Assembly: GCF_002021565.1 (NCBI RefSeq)
Contig: NZ_MSZX01000006.1
Span: 27 to 64,026 of the forward strand
Direction of reading: 5' to 3'
Length of the DNA: 64,000 nt
Origin: Paenibacillus selenitireducens
Lineage (GTDB): Bacteria; Bacillota; Bacilli; Paenibacillales; Paenibacillaceae
In this document: positions 41,969-51,538 of the stretch, piece after piece
Position numbering within the stretch: the first letter of the stretch is position 1
Layout: every line of letters starts with the position of its first letter
The notes under the pieces: generated by a model
Databases searched by the model: none
What the model was told of the DNA's origin: nothing
What the model saw: the letters and a program-made list of their open reading frames with translations, nothing else
Translations under genes and position numbers: made by a program

Positions 41969-43399
41969 ATGACTGTAGCTCTTTATATTAGGGTATCTAC
42001 TGACGAACAAGCCGAGCAGGGATTTTCTTTAGAATCTCAAAAAGAGAAACTGATTCTTTATTGTAAGTCTCAGGGATGGGAAGATTATAAACTCTACATT
42101 GATGACGGTTATACAGGAACGAATATTAATAGACCGGCCATGAAACGTCTTTTAAGACACATTGAAGAAAAAAAAATAACATCAGTTCTCGTTTATAAAT
42201 TAGATCGATTGAGTAGAAAACAAAAAGATATCTTGGAACTAATAGAAGATCATTTTGAAAAAAATAATGTTTCGTTTAATTCACACCAAGAAAAAATTGA
42301 TACGTCTACACCGTTTGGAAAAGCTATGTTAGGAGTTTTGGCAGTATTTGCTCAATTAGATCGGGATATGATAATTGAAAGATTGACCGCAGGAAGAAGG
42401 CAAAGAGTAAATGAAGGGAAATGGTATGGAGGTCGAATCCCCTTTGGTTATTCATGGGATAAAGAAACACAACAATTACTTGTTGTCCCTGAGGAAGCCA
42501 GGATAGTAAAAGAAATTTTTAATATGTATCTTAATGGACACTCTTGTTTATCTATATCTGAGTGGGCATCAGCAAGAGTTAATAACCGTGCCATGTATCA
42601 TAATATCATTAGGGATATGATAGCAAGACCAGTTTATAAAGGGAAATTCCATAATGCAGGGAAAATCGTAGACGGAATCCATGAAGAAATAATCGATGAA
42701 GAAACGTGGGAAGCTGCTCAAATTGAATCAAAAAAGCGAAAGGATGGAATTACGCCACTAGGTGACTTTTTATTAACAGGTTTACTTCGATGTGGTGGTT
42801 GTGGTGGTAACATTGTTCATGTCAAAAGATATACTCAAAATAATAACAAAACATATTTTTATGAGTTTTATGTTTGTGCTGCACAACATGTTAGAAAAAA
42901 AGATGCAAAAACGCTAAATTGTAAACTAGGTTATGCACATAGAAGTAACGTCGAAAAATATGTTACAGACCAAATACAATCAATTGGAATTTACCCAGAA
43001 AAATTTAAAGAGATTTTTCTTGCAGTTACTGATGTGAATGAAAATAGTAATGAATTATTACTTAGTCAATTGCAAGATCAATTACAAAAAATATCATCAA
43101 ATTTAGAAAACCTCTATGACGCAATTCAAAATGGTGACATAAAAGCATCGGCAGTTAGTGATCGTATTAGACATTTAGAAGAGCAACGAGAGGTAATTGA
43201 AAATGATATTGATGACATTATTGAAGAAATACCAAGCAAACATGATGAACAGTCCGCATATGATCTGGTGAAACAGATTGGTGAAGCTTGGGAATTTTTC
43301 TCTGATGAAGAAAAGAAAATGGCGATTCGAAAAATCATCAAATCAGTTATCCTGTACGGTAAAAACGGGACTCCACAAATAGAATGGAATTTATATTAA
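41969..43399 (+). CDS. Large serine integrase of the prophage
   Basis: 476 residues. Catalytic N-terminal resolvase domain with S10 in [28 protein letters not shown] and [24 protein letters not shown]; then the recombinase domain ([13 protein letters not shown]); zinc ribbon LRCGGCGG...C...C; and a coiled-coil C-terminus. The frame opens at 41942, but the ATG at 41969 follows GAGGTG, so I start there. It inserts and excises the phage at spoVR; its stop lies 44 bp before the first recognisable spoVR methionine. Expression together with cI is unusual and would give integrase in the lysogen. Confidence 0.92.
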   Translation: MTVALYIRVSTDEQAEQGFSLESQKEKLILYCKSQGWEDYKLYIDDGYTGTNINRPAMKRLLRHIEEKKITSVLVYKLDRLSRKQKDILELIEDHFEKNNVSFNSHQEKIDTSTPFGKAMLGVLAVFAQLDRDMIIERLTAGRRQRVNEGKWYGGRIPFGYSWDKETQQLLVVPEEARIVKEIFNMYLNGHSCLSISEWASARVNNRAMYHNIIRDMIARPVYKGKFHNAGKIVDGIHEEIIDEETWEAAQIESKKRKDGITPLGDFLLTGLLRCGGCGGNIVHVKRYTQNNNKTYFYEFYVCAAQHVRKKDAKTLNCKLGYAHRSNVEKYVTDQIQSIGIYPEKFKEIFLAVTDVNENSNELLLSQLQDQLQKISSNLENLYDAIQNGDIKASAVSDRIRHLEEQREVIENDIDDIIEEIPSKHDEQSAYDLVKQIGEAWEFFSDEEKKMAIRKIIKSVILYGKNGTPQIEWNLY

Positions 43400-43442
43400 T
43401 TATTTTTCATTTAATTTTATATTCGTTAAAACCTTCAATAAA
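43400..43442 (+). other. attR region of the prophage
   Basis: Junction between phage DNA and spoVR. In the spoVR frame the codons just before 43443 read K-T-F-N-K, close to the conserved GK-F-K that precedes [10 protein letters not shown] in SpoVR proteins, so host sequence probably begins within AAAACCTTCAATAAA. The matching attL core must be looked for to the left of this window. Confidence 0.6.
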
Positions 43443-44081
43443 ATGAAAATGCAATACGATTTCGGCCTGAGCAAAATCTATGAGCTCGTCATTAACTCGA
43501 ATCCGTGTTATGCCTTTCTGTTGGACGGCAACTCGCTCATCCAGAATAAGCTGATTGTCGCTCACGTCTTAGCTCACTGCGACTTTTTCAAAAATAACAT
43601 CCGATTCTCCACTTCCAACCGCAACATGGTAGAAAGTATGTCTGCCACGGCAGAACGGGTGAGCCAATATGAAATGGAGCATGGAACAGCGGCCGTCGAG
43701 AGTTTCATCGATGCGGTCTTAGCCATACAAGAGCATATCGACCCCCAACTGATCAAGCCGAAGCGACTCGACAAGAAACGTTACACAGATGAACTCATTA
43801 GACAAAATAAAGATGGCTCCCCACCCTACAAAGCAGCCGGAGAGTACGATGATCTATGGGACTTGGACCCAGCTAGTATTTTGGATAAAACCGACCAACC
43901 GCAACAGAATCAATTCCCTCCGGAACCGGAGAAAGATATTGTGTGGTTCATTCAAGAACACTCACCTGTACTGGAAGACTGGCAGCGAGATATCATGTCG
44001 ATGCTGCGTGAGGAGATGCTCTACTTCTGGCCGCAGATGGAGACGAAAATCATGAACGAAGGCTGGGCTTCGGTGAGCTAA
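43443..44081 (+). pseudogene. spoVR: spoVR, middle fragment (interrupted on both sides)
   Basis: The first 209 codons encode an uninterrupted part of SpoVR ([20 protein letters not shown]..., [36 protein letters not shown], ending KIMNEGWAS), a conserved sporulation protein used in cortex/coat formation. Full SpoVR is about 470 residues; the roughly 60 N-terminal residues with the [20 protein letters not shown] region are missing because the prophage is inserted there. At the 3' side the frame runs from the 18-bp repeat into element DNA and stops after V-S. The ATG at 43443 is therefore not a native start. Confidence 0.93.
44054..44071 (+). repeat. attL core of the 12.2-kb element
   Basis: GAACGAAGGCTGGGCTTC, identical to 56281-56298. 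It encodes N-E-G-W-A-S of SpoVR. The bases on either side differ between the two copies, so the identity is exactly 18 bp. Confidence 0.93.
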
Positions 44082-44091
44082 GGTGCTTACG
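44079..44091 (+). repeat. attP arm (left inner copy)
   Basis: TAAGGTGCTTACG, the exact inverted copy of 56265-56277. It lies seven bases after the left core. In the excised circle the two arms and the core form a 54-bp attP. Confidence 0.88.
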
Positions 44092-44194
44092 CAAATAAGC
44101 TCTCCACGAACGATCAACGATCGTCTGGATAGCTTTATTCTTGCTAGTTATTTGATACAATGGAATTACCAATACCAAAGTGGAGGTGTCAACT

Positions 44195-44452
44195 ATGCAA
44201 TGGGAAGAAGTTCGCAAGATTTACCCTGATCAATACGTTAAGCTGCAAATTCTCGCATCCCATATCGATGGGAATACCAAATATGTGGATGAAGTCGCCT
44301 TAATTAAAGCGATCCATGATCCCAAGGAGGCAACCCAAGAATTACTTCGTTCGAAAGACGGAGTCATTGTTTCCCATACCTCGAATAAAGAACTGAAGAT
44401 CGAGATTCGTGCCCTTCGAGGCTTACGGGGAGTCGTACAATATGAAAATTGA
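44195..44452 (+). CDS. Small conserved protein, first half of a two-gene unit
   Basis: An 85-residue protein (MQWEEVRKIYPDQYVKLQIL...VDEVALIKAI...). From memory, proteins of this type are encoded just upstream of short retropepsin-like aspartic proteases in bacteria. The start of such a partner overlaps here (44442 onward, M-K-I-D-L-V-D-G-L) but is cut short. GGAGGTG precedes the ATG at 44195. No biochemical function is known to me; a regulatory or antitoxin-like role is possible. Confidence 0.6.
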   Translation: MQWEEVRKIYPDQYVKLQILASHIDGNTKYVDEVALIKAIHDPKEATQELLRSKDGVIVSHTSNKELKIEIRALRGLRGVVQYEN

Positions 44453-44543
44453 TCTCGTTGACGGGCTGCTGCAAACCTCTATGTGCAAACCCATACGTTT
44501 CCCGCTCGGGGAGGGATGGGTATGGGGTTCCAACCGCTGTTGA
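44442..44543 (+). pseudogene. Truncated retropepsin-like protease start
   Basis: The frame begins MKIDLVDGLLQTSM, which resembles the N-terminus of small clan-AA aspartic proteases (M-K-I-x-L-x-D-G-L-P-x-T-S). It runs into the palindromic element at 44511 and stops after about 33 codons. No D-T-G active-site motif remains. It overlaps the preceding gene by 11 bp, the usual coupling in intact pairs. Confidence 0.4.
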
Positions 44544-44631
44544 AATCGTGTTGTTTGAATTTATTTAAGCGGTAATAACACAATTTCAAAGGCGGACGCT
44601 TTCGCTTTTCCACCCCCATACCCATTCCCTC
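44511..44631. repeat. Large imperfect palindrome
   Basis: Outer arms GAGGGATGGGTATGGGG (from 44511) and CCCCCATACCCATTCCCTC (to 44631) pair with one bulge; inner arms TTGAAATCGTGTT and AACACAATTTCAA also pair. About 120 nt in all. It sits exactly where the protease reading frame is destroyed, so it may be an inserted MITE-like repeat or a structured RNA element. Confidence 0.6.
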
Positions 44632-44733
44632 TTCTGTTCTACATCGAGTTACCTGCCACCTACTCCTTCCTTATCAGGTCAGAGATCCGGTATACCGATC
44701 GAGAACACATCTCGCCGGTTATTTTTGTTCTAT

Positions 44734-45299
44734 TTATTCTAGGCTAAATAGCCTGTTCATAGGCACTTGCAGATCTTTAAAGACATTAGATTGAACCGTT
44801 TCGTGTTCCATATACAGGTTTCTCACCTGATAAGCACAATCCTGCACCGAATACACATGGACCGTTCGATTCCCGGGATCGACAATCCAATATTCCTGCA
44901 CGCCATTCTTCTGATATAAGTTGAATTTCTCATTAAAGTCCTTCAAGGCGGTAAATGGTGACAGCACTTCAATAATTACAGTTGGTGCACCATGACAGCC
45001 ATTCTTGGATATTTGATCTTTCGAACAAACAACCGAAAGATCCGGCTGTATGACATGGTCGGGCGATTCATACTCCCCGCTTTCGCTAAAAAAACATCAA
45101 ATGGGGCAACGAACACAAAGCAACTCCGATTCTGAAAGAATGTCCGCAGCGAGAAGTGAAGCTCTCCTACAATAAATTGATGTAATGAAGTCGGCGTCGG
45201 CGACATAGTATAGGCTTTTCCGTTAATTAACTCTCAAGATCCATTCCAGGTTAGCCAATCATGATACGTATGGATTTTCTTCTCATCCGGATTTGACAC
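44734..45299 (-). pseudogene. Broken Uma2-family (DUF820) putative nuclease
   Basis: Reading across frames gives a near-complete Uma2 protein: a GTG start at 45299 after AAGGAGGT, then HDWLTWNG, an in-frame TGA where a Tyr is expected before ELINGKAYTMSPTPTS (about 45231), then a -1 base in a run of T (about 45087-45093), after which SGEYESPDHVIQPDLSVVCS, IIEVLSPFT-LKDFNEKFNLYQKNGV-EYWIVDP and the C-terminus follow in frame. One nonsense and one frameshift lesion make it non-functional. Uma2 proteins are PD-(D/E)XK-like and expanded in Paenibacillus and cyanobacteria. Confidence 0.8.
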
Positions 45300-45714
45300 G
45301 ATGTTCGACCTCCTTCTGATTATGACAGTTAAAACTTTACTAATTGTACTATGATCTAGCGGACTGTTGCTAATATTGGTACGTTACTTATGATGGTGTT
45401 TCAGTTTCAGCAGTCGTAGATACGAAATTTTAACAAACTAAATAAGCTCTTTGTGCATTACGGACATGAGAGACCTTATTGTTTGCTATGCTCATAGATT
45501 AGCCGTTGTTGCGGACCTAGATGCTCTTATTCCATTCGAATCATGAGTATATAGCTTATGTTTAGCATGATAAGAGCTGCTGTGTCCGTTCACCCTGCAT
45601 TTTGAGTGCTTTTGGCATAATTAAGGTCTCCTGTGTCCGTTCATTTCGCGCTCCGTTCCCTGCACCCTAATTTGATTTCGGCAATCTCTCGAAAAGTTAT
45701 ACATTCTTGAATGT
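45300..45714. repeat. Intergenic stretch with dispersed repeats
   Basis: No gene recognised. Four copies of a degenerate element close to AATAAGRSCTNNTGTGTCCGTTCA occur: one inverted near 45443-45482, one inverted near 45511-45536, and two direct copies near 45569-45594 and 45620-45646. Such short dispersed repeats are common in Paenibacillus intergenic DNA (from memory). Confidence 0.5.
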
Positions 45715-45768
45715 CAAAAAAACCTCTCTCATCCATGATGTATCCCATCATTTCAGAAAGAGGTTTCC
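45715..45768 (-). terminator. Terminator of the six-gene sugar operon
   Basis: Stem AAACCTCTTTC / GAGAGAGGTTT followed on the minus strand by TTTTT, just after the stop codon of the oxidoreductase gene. Confidence 0.78.
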
Positions 45769-45781
45769 TAGTATCTTGAAC

Positions 45782-47056
45782 TTAAACAGACATTTCTTCT
45801 TTCTTCTGTAAGTCCGAAAGCTTAACGGCCTGACCTGCGTTCAATCTCGATTGTTCCGACGCGAACGCGATCAAATGGCTCTGCAGGGATGCCGTCGCCG
45901 AAGTTAAGCCTGCCGATGGATTCACATCGAACTGACGCACATTCCGCAGGAATGAGCTTACCATGCGCTCATCGCCGCCTCCGTGGCCATCGCCTGCCAC
46001 ATTGCAGCCAATCTCAACCTTCTCGCCCGTGACATACCGGTATAGTGTAAAGGATCCCTTGTCCATATCCCCGATGATCTCGCCTTGCGTTCCCATGATT
46101 TGAACCCGACGCGTACCGCTCTGCGTCAGCCCCGACATAATGAACGATGCATTCGCTCCGTTTTCGAATTCCATGTTGACCACCTGGTGATCCACGACAT
46201 TGTTATCGCAGCGATACACACAGCGTCCCCACGGTCCTTCCTTAAGCGCCTTCAAGATCCCCTCTTGCGACAAATCATTCGTCATATAGCGAGCCCAAGG
46301 ATGTTCCGGCGGCTGCATATACATCTTCATCGCGGAGAAGGCGCATTCCCTTTCAACCTCGCAACCGTCGATGCAACGATCCGTAGAGCCTTCCGGAGCG
46401 TTCTCCGCTCTGAAATGCAGCAAAGAACCGAACGAGCTAACGCTTGTACATGGCTGATTCATAAGCCATGAGATAAGATCTAGATCATGGCATGATTTAG
46501 CCAGAATCATCGGACTCGTCTCCTCCGAATTGCGCCAATTCCCACGGACATAACTGTGCGTCATGTGCAGGTAACCCACGTTTTCGGTTAATTGAATCGT
46601 ACCTAGGGTTCCAAGCTCGCCGTCTTCGATACATTTTTTGATCCCAGACCAGAACGGGGAATATCGAAGGACGTGGGTTACGACAAGCAGACGTTTATGG
46701 CGAAGCGAAGCTTGCTCTAATTCGATACATTCTTCCATCGATGGAGACATCGGCTTCTCCAGCATCACATGATACCCTAACTCCATCGCTTTCATCGCTG
46801 GTATATAATGCATCCGATCGAGTGTACAGATGATCATTACATCGGCAATACGTCCTTGATCGAAGGCTTTCTCCCAAGTATCGTAGACATGCTCTGGCGC
46901 GATCTGATGGATCTCGGCAAACCGAGTTCTACGTTCATCGTCCGGCTCCGCTACCGCAACAATCTTTAATTCATTCGGAAACTTCTCTGCGTAAGGCCCA
47001 TAAATAAATCTTCCTCGACTGCCAGCGCCAAGTAATACGGCTGTTAATGTTTTCAA
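45782..47056 (-). CDS. Gfo/Idh/MocA-family oxidoreductase
   Basis: A 424-residue NAD(P)-dependent sugar oxidoreductase. Rossmann fold AVLLGAGSRGRFIYGPYA (about 6-23), the EKP motif in MLEKPMSPSMEECIEL (about 98-113) and the KSCHDLDLISWLM segment (about 186-198) with the catalytic Lys/His/Asp are all present. An extra Cys-rich insertion (CIDGCEVERECAF, about 228-240) is typical of a carbohydrate-operon subgroup. It is the last gene of the transporter operon and presumably processes the imported sugar. Confidence 0.88.
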   Translation of the reverse strand: MKTLTAVLLGAGSRGRFIYGPYAEKFPNELKIVAVAEPDDERRTRFAEIHQIAPEHVYDTWEKAFDQGRIADVMIICTLDRMHYIPAMKAMELGYHVMLEKPMSPSMEECIELEQASLRHKRLLVVTHVLRYSPFWSGIKKCIEDGELGTLGTIQLTENVGYLHMTHSYVRGNWRNSEETSPMILAKSCHDLDLISWLMNQPCTSVSSFGSLLHFRAENAPEGSTDRCIDGCEVERECAFSAMKMYMQPPEHPWARYMTNDLSQEGILKALKEGPWGRCVYRCDNNVVDHQVVNMEFENGANASFIMSGLTQSGTRRVQIMGTQGEIIGDMDKGSFTLYRYVTGEKVEIGCNVAGDGHGGGDERMVSSFLRNVRQFDVNPSAGLTSATASLQSHLIAFASEQSRLNAGQAVKLSDLQKKEEMSV

Positions 47057-47146
47057 GACTTCTCCTCCTCTTGTGCACCTTGTACTTCAATTGTAAGGCG
47101 GCAGAAGAAGAGGCAAAAGAGATCGTTGCTGACATTTCATATACAT

Positions 47147-48832
47147 TTATTGACCTTGATTCGGTGTCTGAGACCGAGTCATGCGATAATCTTGCGGTGT
47201 CGTTTCGTTCTGCTTCTTGAAGAAGCGTATAAACGCGAGCGCCGAATTATACCCCAGGGCAGCCGCGATTTCATTCACTTTCATCGACGTGTTCAACAGC
47301 ATGTCTTTCGCGGTCAGGTTTCGATAGTCGTTCACGTATTTCGATAACCCAATCCCGGTTATTTGCTTATAAAGTCGGGACAAATACGAAGGATTCAAGC
47401 TGACGTAATCCGCTAATGCATTTAAGGAAATATCGGTAGCAATATGCTCTTCGATATAGCGGTGCACCTTATTCACAACCTCTGTCGGCAATTGCGTACC
47501 CCGCATCGCATTCCATTCGAAAAAGCAATCCGCCATCTGCCAGAAGTATTGGATCAACTCCGTCCATGAAGCGGAATCCCCGTGACGGTATAACTTATCC
47601 AATTCCATCTGCGTATTTATGTAATCCCGAATTTCCCGGTTCTTGTGAATATAGAAAAGAAATACAGCCGATAGCGAATGATACAATTCCGTCTTTCGCT
47701 CATACGTTATCCCCGGATCATTCCAAATGGACGTCAGCTCGACGTACAGCTTATTGAATTGCTCCCGATGATTATTCTCTAAGCAAGACATCAGCAATTG
47801 AACGCGGGCATGGTAGAAGCCATCGTGATAACTTCCATATTTATTGCCGTCCTCATTCTTTTGAATGTCTTTATCGGTCAATATAACTTCATTAAATAAT
47901 CCGTGTCCTTGCATGAGACCATATTTGATCGAGTGGAACCGATCCGATACGTTATCCCATGTCGTTGCCTCGTTTCCTAGAAGGAAAGAAACCGATAAAC
48001 CCAGCAACCGCTTGCAAGTTTCCTGTACGGTCTCCAGAATGCCGCTCGTATATCGATGCGCTCGAACCCAATCCTGGTCATCGATGGCATCGGCAGACAG
48101 TGAATCCGAGACCTTCGGTTGAATCATCCAGACGATTTTGGATAACTCGAAGACGACAGAATAACATCTCACATGGGAAGACAAATATTCATCGCAAATG
48201 TTCTGCAGTGCATAGGTCAACAACGCTTTATCCGGCGTCGTGAACATCTCTCTCCAAGCGTCTACCCTGCCAATAAGCAAATATACAGGCCTTGTCGCAT
48301 CGAGCTCGATATCGATTTCTTTGAATGCCTGCGCTAACTGGCTATCTGTTACCTGCTTCCCTTGAAAAAGTCCCCACATATACTCTTTTTGCAGCGAGGG
48401 CAATGCCAGTCTCATTTTGGATTGCGCCCTTGCGATCATCTGTTCTTGATTATTTTCTTCCTCTATTTTCTCGATAGCCCGTTCTACGGACTGAATAATT
48501 TTCTCATCGCTTTCGACTTTCAGAATGTAATCGAAGCCACCGAAAGTAATCGCACTCCTTGCATATTGGAAATCGTTGTAGCCTGTTAAGAAAATAACTT
48601 TGCAGGCGGGCCACTGGGACTTAATCTCCTGCAGCAGCTCAATCCCTTCCAGTCCAGGCATCTTAATGTCGGAAATCACGATATCAATGCGATGTTGTGA
48701 TAGTACCTCCAGAGCTTCTTCACCTGAATAAGCCTTCATAACCTCGAGTTGCAAATGATGGGTCTGCTCGAATAACTCCAGAAGACCATCGACAATGATG
48801 GGAAGGTCATCGACGATAAGCAGTCGGTACAT
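47147..48832 (-). CDS. YesN-like response regulator with AraC-type output domain
   Basis: A 561-residue regulator. N-terminal receiver with acidic pocket VDD (8-9) and phosphoryl acceptor D55 in IVISDIKMPG, K105 region ILKVES. A long middle domain follows, and a C-terminal AraC helix-turn-helix pair (ISLNALADYVSLNPSYLSRLYKQITG and MKVNEIAAALGYNSALAFIRFFKKQN, about 460-550). It pairs with the sensor kinase upstream and should activate this operon in response to a sugar. 13 bp separate it from the kinase gene. Confidence 0.92.
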   Translation of the reverse strand: MYRLLIVDDLPIIVDGLLELFEQTHHLQLEVMKAYSGEEALEVLSQHRIDIVISDIKMPGLEGIELLQEIKSQWPACKVIFLTGYNDFQYARSAITFGGFDYILKVESDEKIIQSVERAIEKIEEENNQEQMIARAQSKMRLALPSLQKEYMWGLFQGKQVTDSQLAQAFKEIDIELDATRPVYLLIGRVDAWREMFTTPDKALLTYALQNICDEYLSSHVRCYSVVFELSKIVWMIQPKVSDSLSADAIDDQDWVRAHRYTSGILETVQETCKRLLGLSVSFLLGNEATTWDNVSDRFHSIKYGLMQGHGLFNEVILTDKDIQKNEDGNKYGSYHDGFYHARVQLLMSCLENNHREQFNKLYVELTSIWNDPGITYERKTELYHSLSAVFLFYIHKNREIRDYINTQMELDKLYRHGDSASWTELIQYFWQMADCFFEWNAMRGTQLPTEVVNKVHRYIEEHIATDISLNALADYVSLNPSYLSRLYKQITGIGLSKYVNDYRNLTAKDMLLNTSMKVNEIAAALGYNSALAFIRFFKKQNETTPQDYRMTRSQTPNQGQ

Positions 48833-48845
48833 GCTGATTCCTCCT

Positions 48846-50582
48846 CTAGTTCGCGCTCAGATTGATTTTTACTTGAAGTCCGCCCAGAGCAGAACGTGAC
48901 ACCGTAATGCCATATTCCTCTCCGTAACGTAGTTGTATTCTGCGATGCACATTCATAATCCCCGTTGTCTCCTCCATGCGATTGGAAGATTGACGCAGCC
49001 GTTTCTGAAGTTGTTCGATTTCCTCATCGGTGATGCTTCTGCCATTATCTTCGACATAGATGGTAAACACATGGTCCACACGTTCACTATGAACCCATAG
49101 CTCGCCCTGTTGAATCATATTGCCCAAGGCATGCTTATAAGCATTTTCGATGATTGGCTGTAGAATCAGCCTTGGTACATGGATATCGGGAACATCCCCT
49201 TCGAACTGGACTTGAATGCGGTCTCCATAGCATATGGATTGCATGTCTACATACGTACGAGAATGGTTAACCTCTAGCTCCAGCGGAATATCATCCTCGT
49301 CATTGCGGGTAATGAACTGAAAATATTGCCCGATGTATAGGCAGAATTGATAAGCTTTTTCCTTCTGATTCTCAGATTTAATCAAGCGGCATAGCACAAA
49401 AAAACAATTATATAAAAAATGAGGATTAATTTGCGATTGCAATCGTTTCAGTTCGGAACGCTGGTTCCTGATTTGCTGCTCGTAATTTTCCTCGATTAGT
49501 GTTTTCAAGGATCGGATCGTATCGTTAAATGCTTGGTACAAATATCCGAACTCATCGGCTCCGCGATCGATCACGATGGGTTCCAACCTATTCTGCTGTA
49601 CGCGCCGGAAGGAATGTACAAGCTTCATTAACGGTCGATAGATGAATCGTATTAGAAAATAGGAAAAGAAAACAACAATGCCTACAGCGAGTGCACATGC
49701 CCACCAGAACAACGTTCGATACATATGGAGGGAACCTAAGATTTTCTCTTCAGGAATGCACGTAATGGAATAGGAATTCCAAAGTTTAGAGTATTTATAT
49801 ACCGTAAGAAACCGCTTACCATCATACAGAAGCGTCTCGTAACCTTCGTCCTTTTGCAATTCCCGTTTATCTGAAGCGAAGGATTTCATCTGTTCTAACA
49901 ATGCAGGGTCCATATCACTCTCAATGTCCCAACCGCGTTCCAAATTGAGCAACACGCTTTGACCGCCTCGCGAGCTCCCGATTTGAGATAATGTTTCTTT
50001 GATTTTATTCGTAGATAATTCAACCGCTACAATATATATCGGATTTTTAACCGTATTTATGGGGTATTGCATGGAAATAAATAATCGATCATTCCAGTAA
50101 ATGAATGGTTCTTCGTACAGCTTCGCATATTGTTGCATGGATGCATATTCCTGCTCATTCAGGAAGGTTTCGAATTTATTGCTAAGAATCGTTCGTTCGA
50201 TTACAGGGATATAGGCCCTTGTTTCCTTAATAAATGGACTTGAATTCTTCATCAGTTCAAGCCGTCTCTGGATATCCAGTATTTTTCGTGCACGTTCGTA
50301 ATAACTTATGTCATTGCCCGTGGTTGCAATCTCCATCAAGTCTCTGTCCATCACATAGTTCGGCAAATAACGGCTAATCCGGTCTGCCTCCTTGTCGAGC
50401 GAATCCAGATAGAAGCGCGTCGTATTCAGGACAGACTCCGAGATTTCGCTTCGAATATTCTCTGAACCTTTTTCATTAATCATCCACGTGATCGCCATGA
50501 GCGGCAACAAGGCTGCCAGAAAGGCAGCCATTATTTTCTTGAATATGGAGGAGTCTTTTAGGAAAAATTGGCTTTTCATCAT
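48846..50582 (-). CDS. YesM-like sensor histidine kinase
   Basis: A 578-residue membrane kinase. Membrane segments at about 15-34 and 285-307 enclose a large extracellular sensor. A HAMP domain follows, then a His_kinase region with QSQINPHFLYNCFFVLCRLI (phospho-acceptor His) and an ATPase domain with N box (IENAYKHAL) and DNGRSI (G1 box). No separate regulator domain. It senses an extracellular or lipoprotein-bound sugar. Confidence 0.9.
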   Translation of the reverse strand: MMKSQFFLKDSSIFKKIMAAFLAALLPLMAITWMINEKGSENIRSEISESVLNTTRFYLDSLDKEADRISRYLPNYVMDRDLMEIATTGNDISYYERARKILDIQRRLELMKNSSPFIKETRAYIPVIERTILSNKFETFLNEQEYASMQQYAKLYEEPFIYWNDRLFISMQYPINTVKNPIYIVAVELSTNKIKETLSQIGSSRGGQSVLLNLERGWDIESDMDPALLEQMKSFASDKRELQKDEGYETLLYDGKRFLTVYKYSKLWNSYSITCIPEEKILGSLHMYRTLFWWACALAVGIVVFFSYFLIRFIYRPLMKLVHSFRRVQQNRLEPIVIDRGADEFGYLYQAFNDTIRSLKTLIEENYEQQIRNQRSELKRLQSQINPHFLYNCFFVLCRLIKSENQKEKAYQFCLYIGQYFQFITRNDEDDIPLELEVNHSRTYVDMQSICYGDRIQVQFEGDVPDIHVPRLILQPIIENAYKHALGNMIQQGELWVHSERVDHVFTIYVEDNGRSITDEEIEQLQKRLRQSSNRMEETTGIMNVHRRIQLRYGEEYGITVSRSALGGLQVKINLSAN

Positions 50583-50619
50583 TTGTTCTCCTGCTGTGTT
50601 TTAGTAGAGTGCTCTGATA

Positions 50620-51504
50620 TTATTCTTTGACACTACCCATCACAATTCCTTTAATGAAAAACCGCTGCAAGAACGGATAGACGATCAGAATCGGAAATGC
50701 CGCTACGAAAATTTGAGCTGCGCGACTCGTACGATCGGATAACTTAACCATCAATTCGGCATTCTCTGGTTTAATAAAACGAAAATCCATTTTGATAATG
50801 ACTGTCTGCAAAAAGGTTTGCAGTGGATAATTCTCGGGATGATTCATATAAATCATACCATCAAACCAGCTATTCCAATGTCCCACCATGGTGAAAAGAC
50901 CTGTCGTTGCCAGTGCCGGCAACGATAGCGGCACATATATTTTCCATAAGGTTGTAAAATGACTTGCCCCATCGATGCGCGAAGATTCCTCAAGTTCTTT
51001 GGGCAGATTGCGGTAGAAATTCAGCAGCAAAATAACATTGAACACCGCAACGGCTCCCGGCAGTACCAAAGCCCATATCGTATCGAGCATTCCAAGATTC
51101 TTAACGGTTAAATACGTGGGAATAAGACCGCCGCTGAATAAAATCGTGAACACGAAAAACCATGCATAGAAGGTCCGCAGCCGAAATTGCCGAGAATCTT
51201 TGGATAATGGATAGGCCGTGATAATTGTCAGCAGCATGCTGACCGCCGTTCCAAGAAAAACACGCTGAATCGATACCCAGAATGCGCGCAAATATTCAGG
51301 TTTTCCAAATACGTTATCATAAGCAGCTGTTGTGAATTCAACAGGCCACAGGGTGACTTTTCCGGCAGAGGCTGCCGCCCCGGAACTGAACGAAATTGCT
51401 AATATATGAATAATAGGCATAAGGCATAAAAAGGATATAGATGCCAGAACGATGAAGTTGATGACTAAAAACAATCTTCTAGCGAATGATCTGTTAGTAT
51501 GCAC
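50620..51504 (-). CDS. Sugar ABC transporter permease (LplC/YtcP type)
   Basis: A 294-residue inner-membrane permease with six membrane segments and the EAA-like coupling loop EESSRIDGASHFTTLWKIYVPLSLPAL (about 181-207). It pairs with the permease upstream in a CUT1-family importer. No ATPase gene is in the operon, so a shared MsmX-type ATPase encoded elsewhere is expected. Confidence 0.9.
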   Translation of the reverse strand: MHTNRSFARRLFLVINFIVLASISFLCLMPIIHILAISFSSGAAASAGKVTLWPVEFTTAAYDNVFGKPEYLRAFWVSIQRVFLGTAVSMLLTIITAYPLSKDSRQFRLRTFYAWFFVFTILFSGGLIPTYLTVKNLGMLDTIWALVLPGAVAVFNVILLLNFYRNLPKELEESSRIDGASHFTTLWKIYVPLSLPALATTGLFTMVGHWNSWFDGMIYMNHPENYPLQTFLQTVIIKMDFRFIKPENAELMVKLSDRTSRAAQIFVAAFPILIVYPFLQRFFIKGIVMGSVKE

Positions 51505-51538
51505 GATGTGTCTCCCTTCTGAATTACCGCCGATTACA

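Larger units (their letters stand above)
1..43430. mobile_element. Prophage / intervening element 1 in spoVR (left end outside window)
   Basis: A contractile-tailed temperate phage with a full gene set: repressor, integrase, replication, terminase, capsid, sheath, tube, baseplate, fibers, holin and amidase. The certain phage part is 4360-43399. The right end lies between the integrase stop at 43399 and spoVR sequence, which begins by about 43430. In the spoVR frame, codons F-N-K-M-K-M-Q-Y-D lead into the conserved protein, but further upstream the frame is AT-rich phage DNA. No spoVR 5' segment occurs anywhere to the left, so attL must lie beyond base 1. The accessory genes at 1-4342 are therefore probably inside the same element, unless a rearrangement has moved the 5' part. 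Confidence 0.8.

Noticed and set aside
43443-44081. Complete short gene starting at the ATG at 43443
   Set aside because: The ATG is an internal methionine of SpoVR (KMKMQYD) and the last codons come from element DNA.
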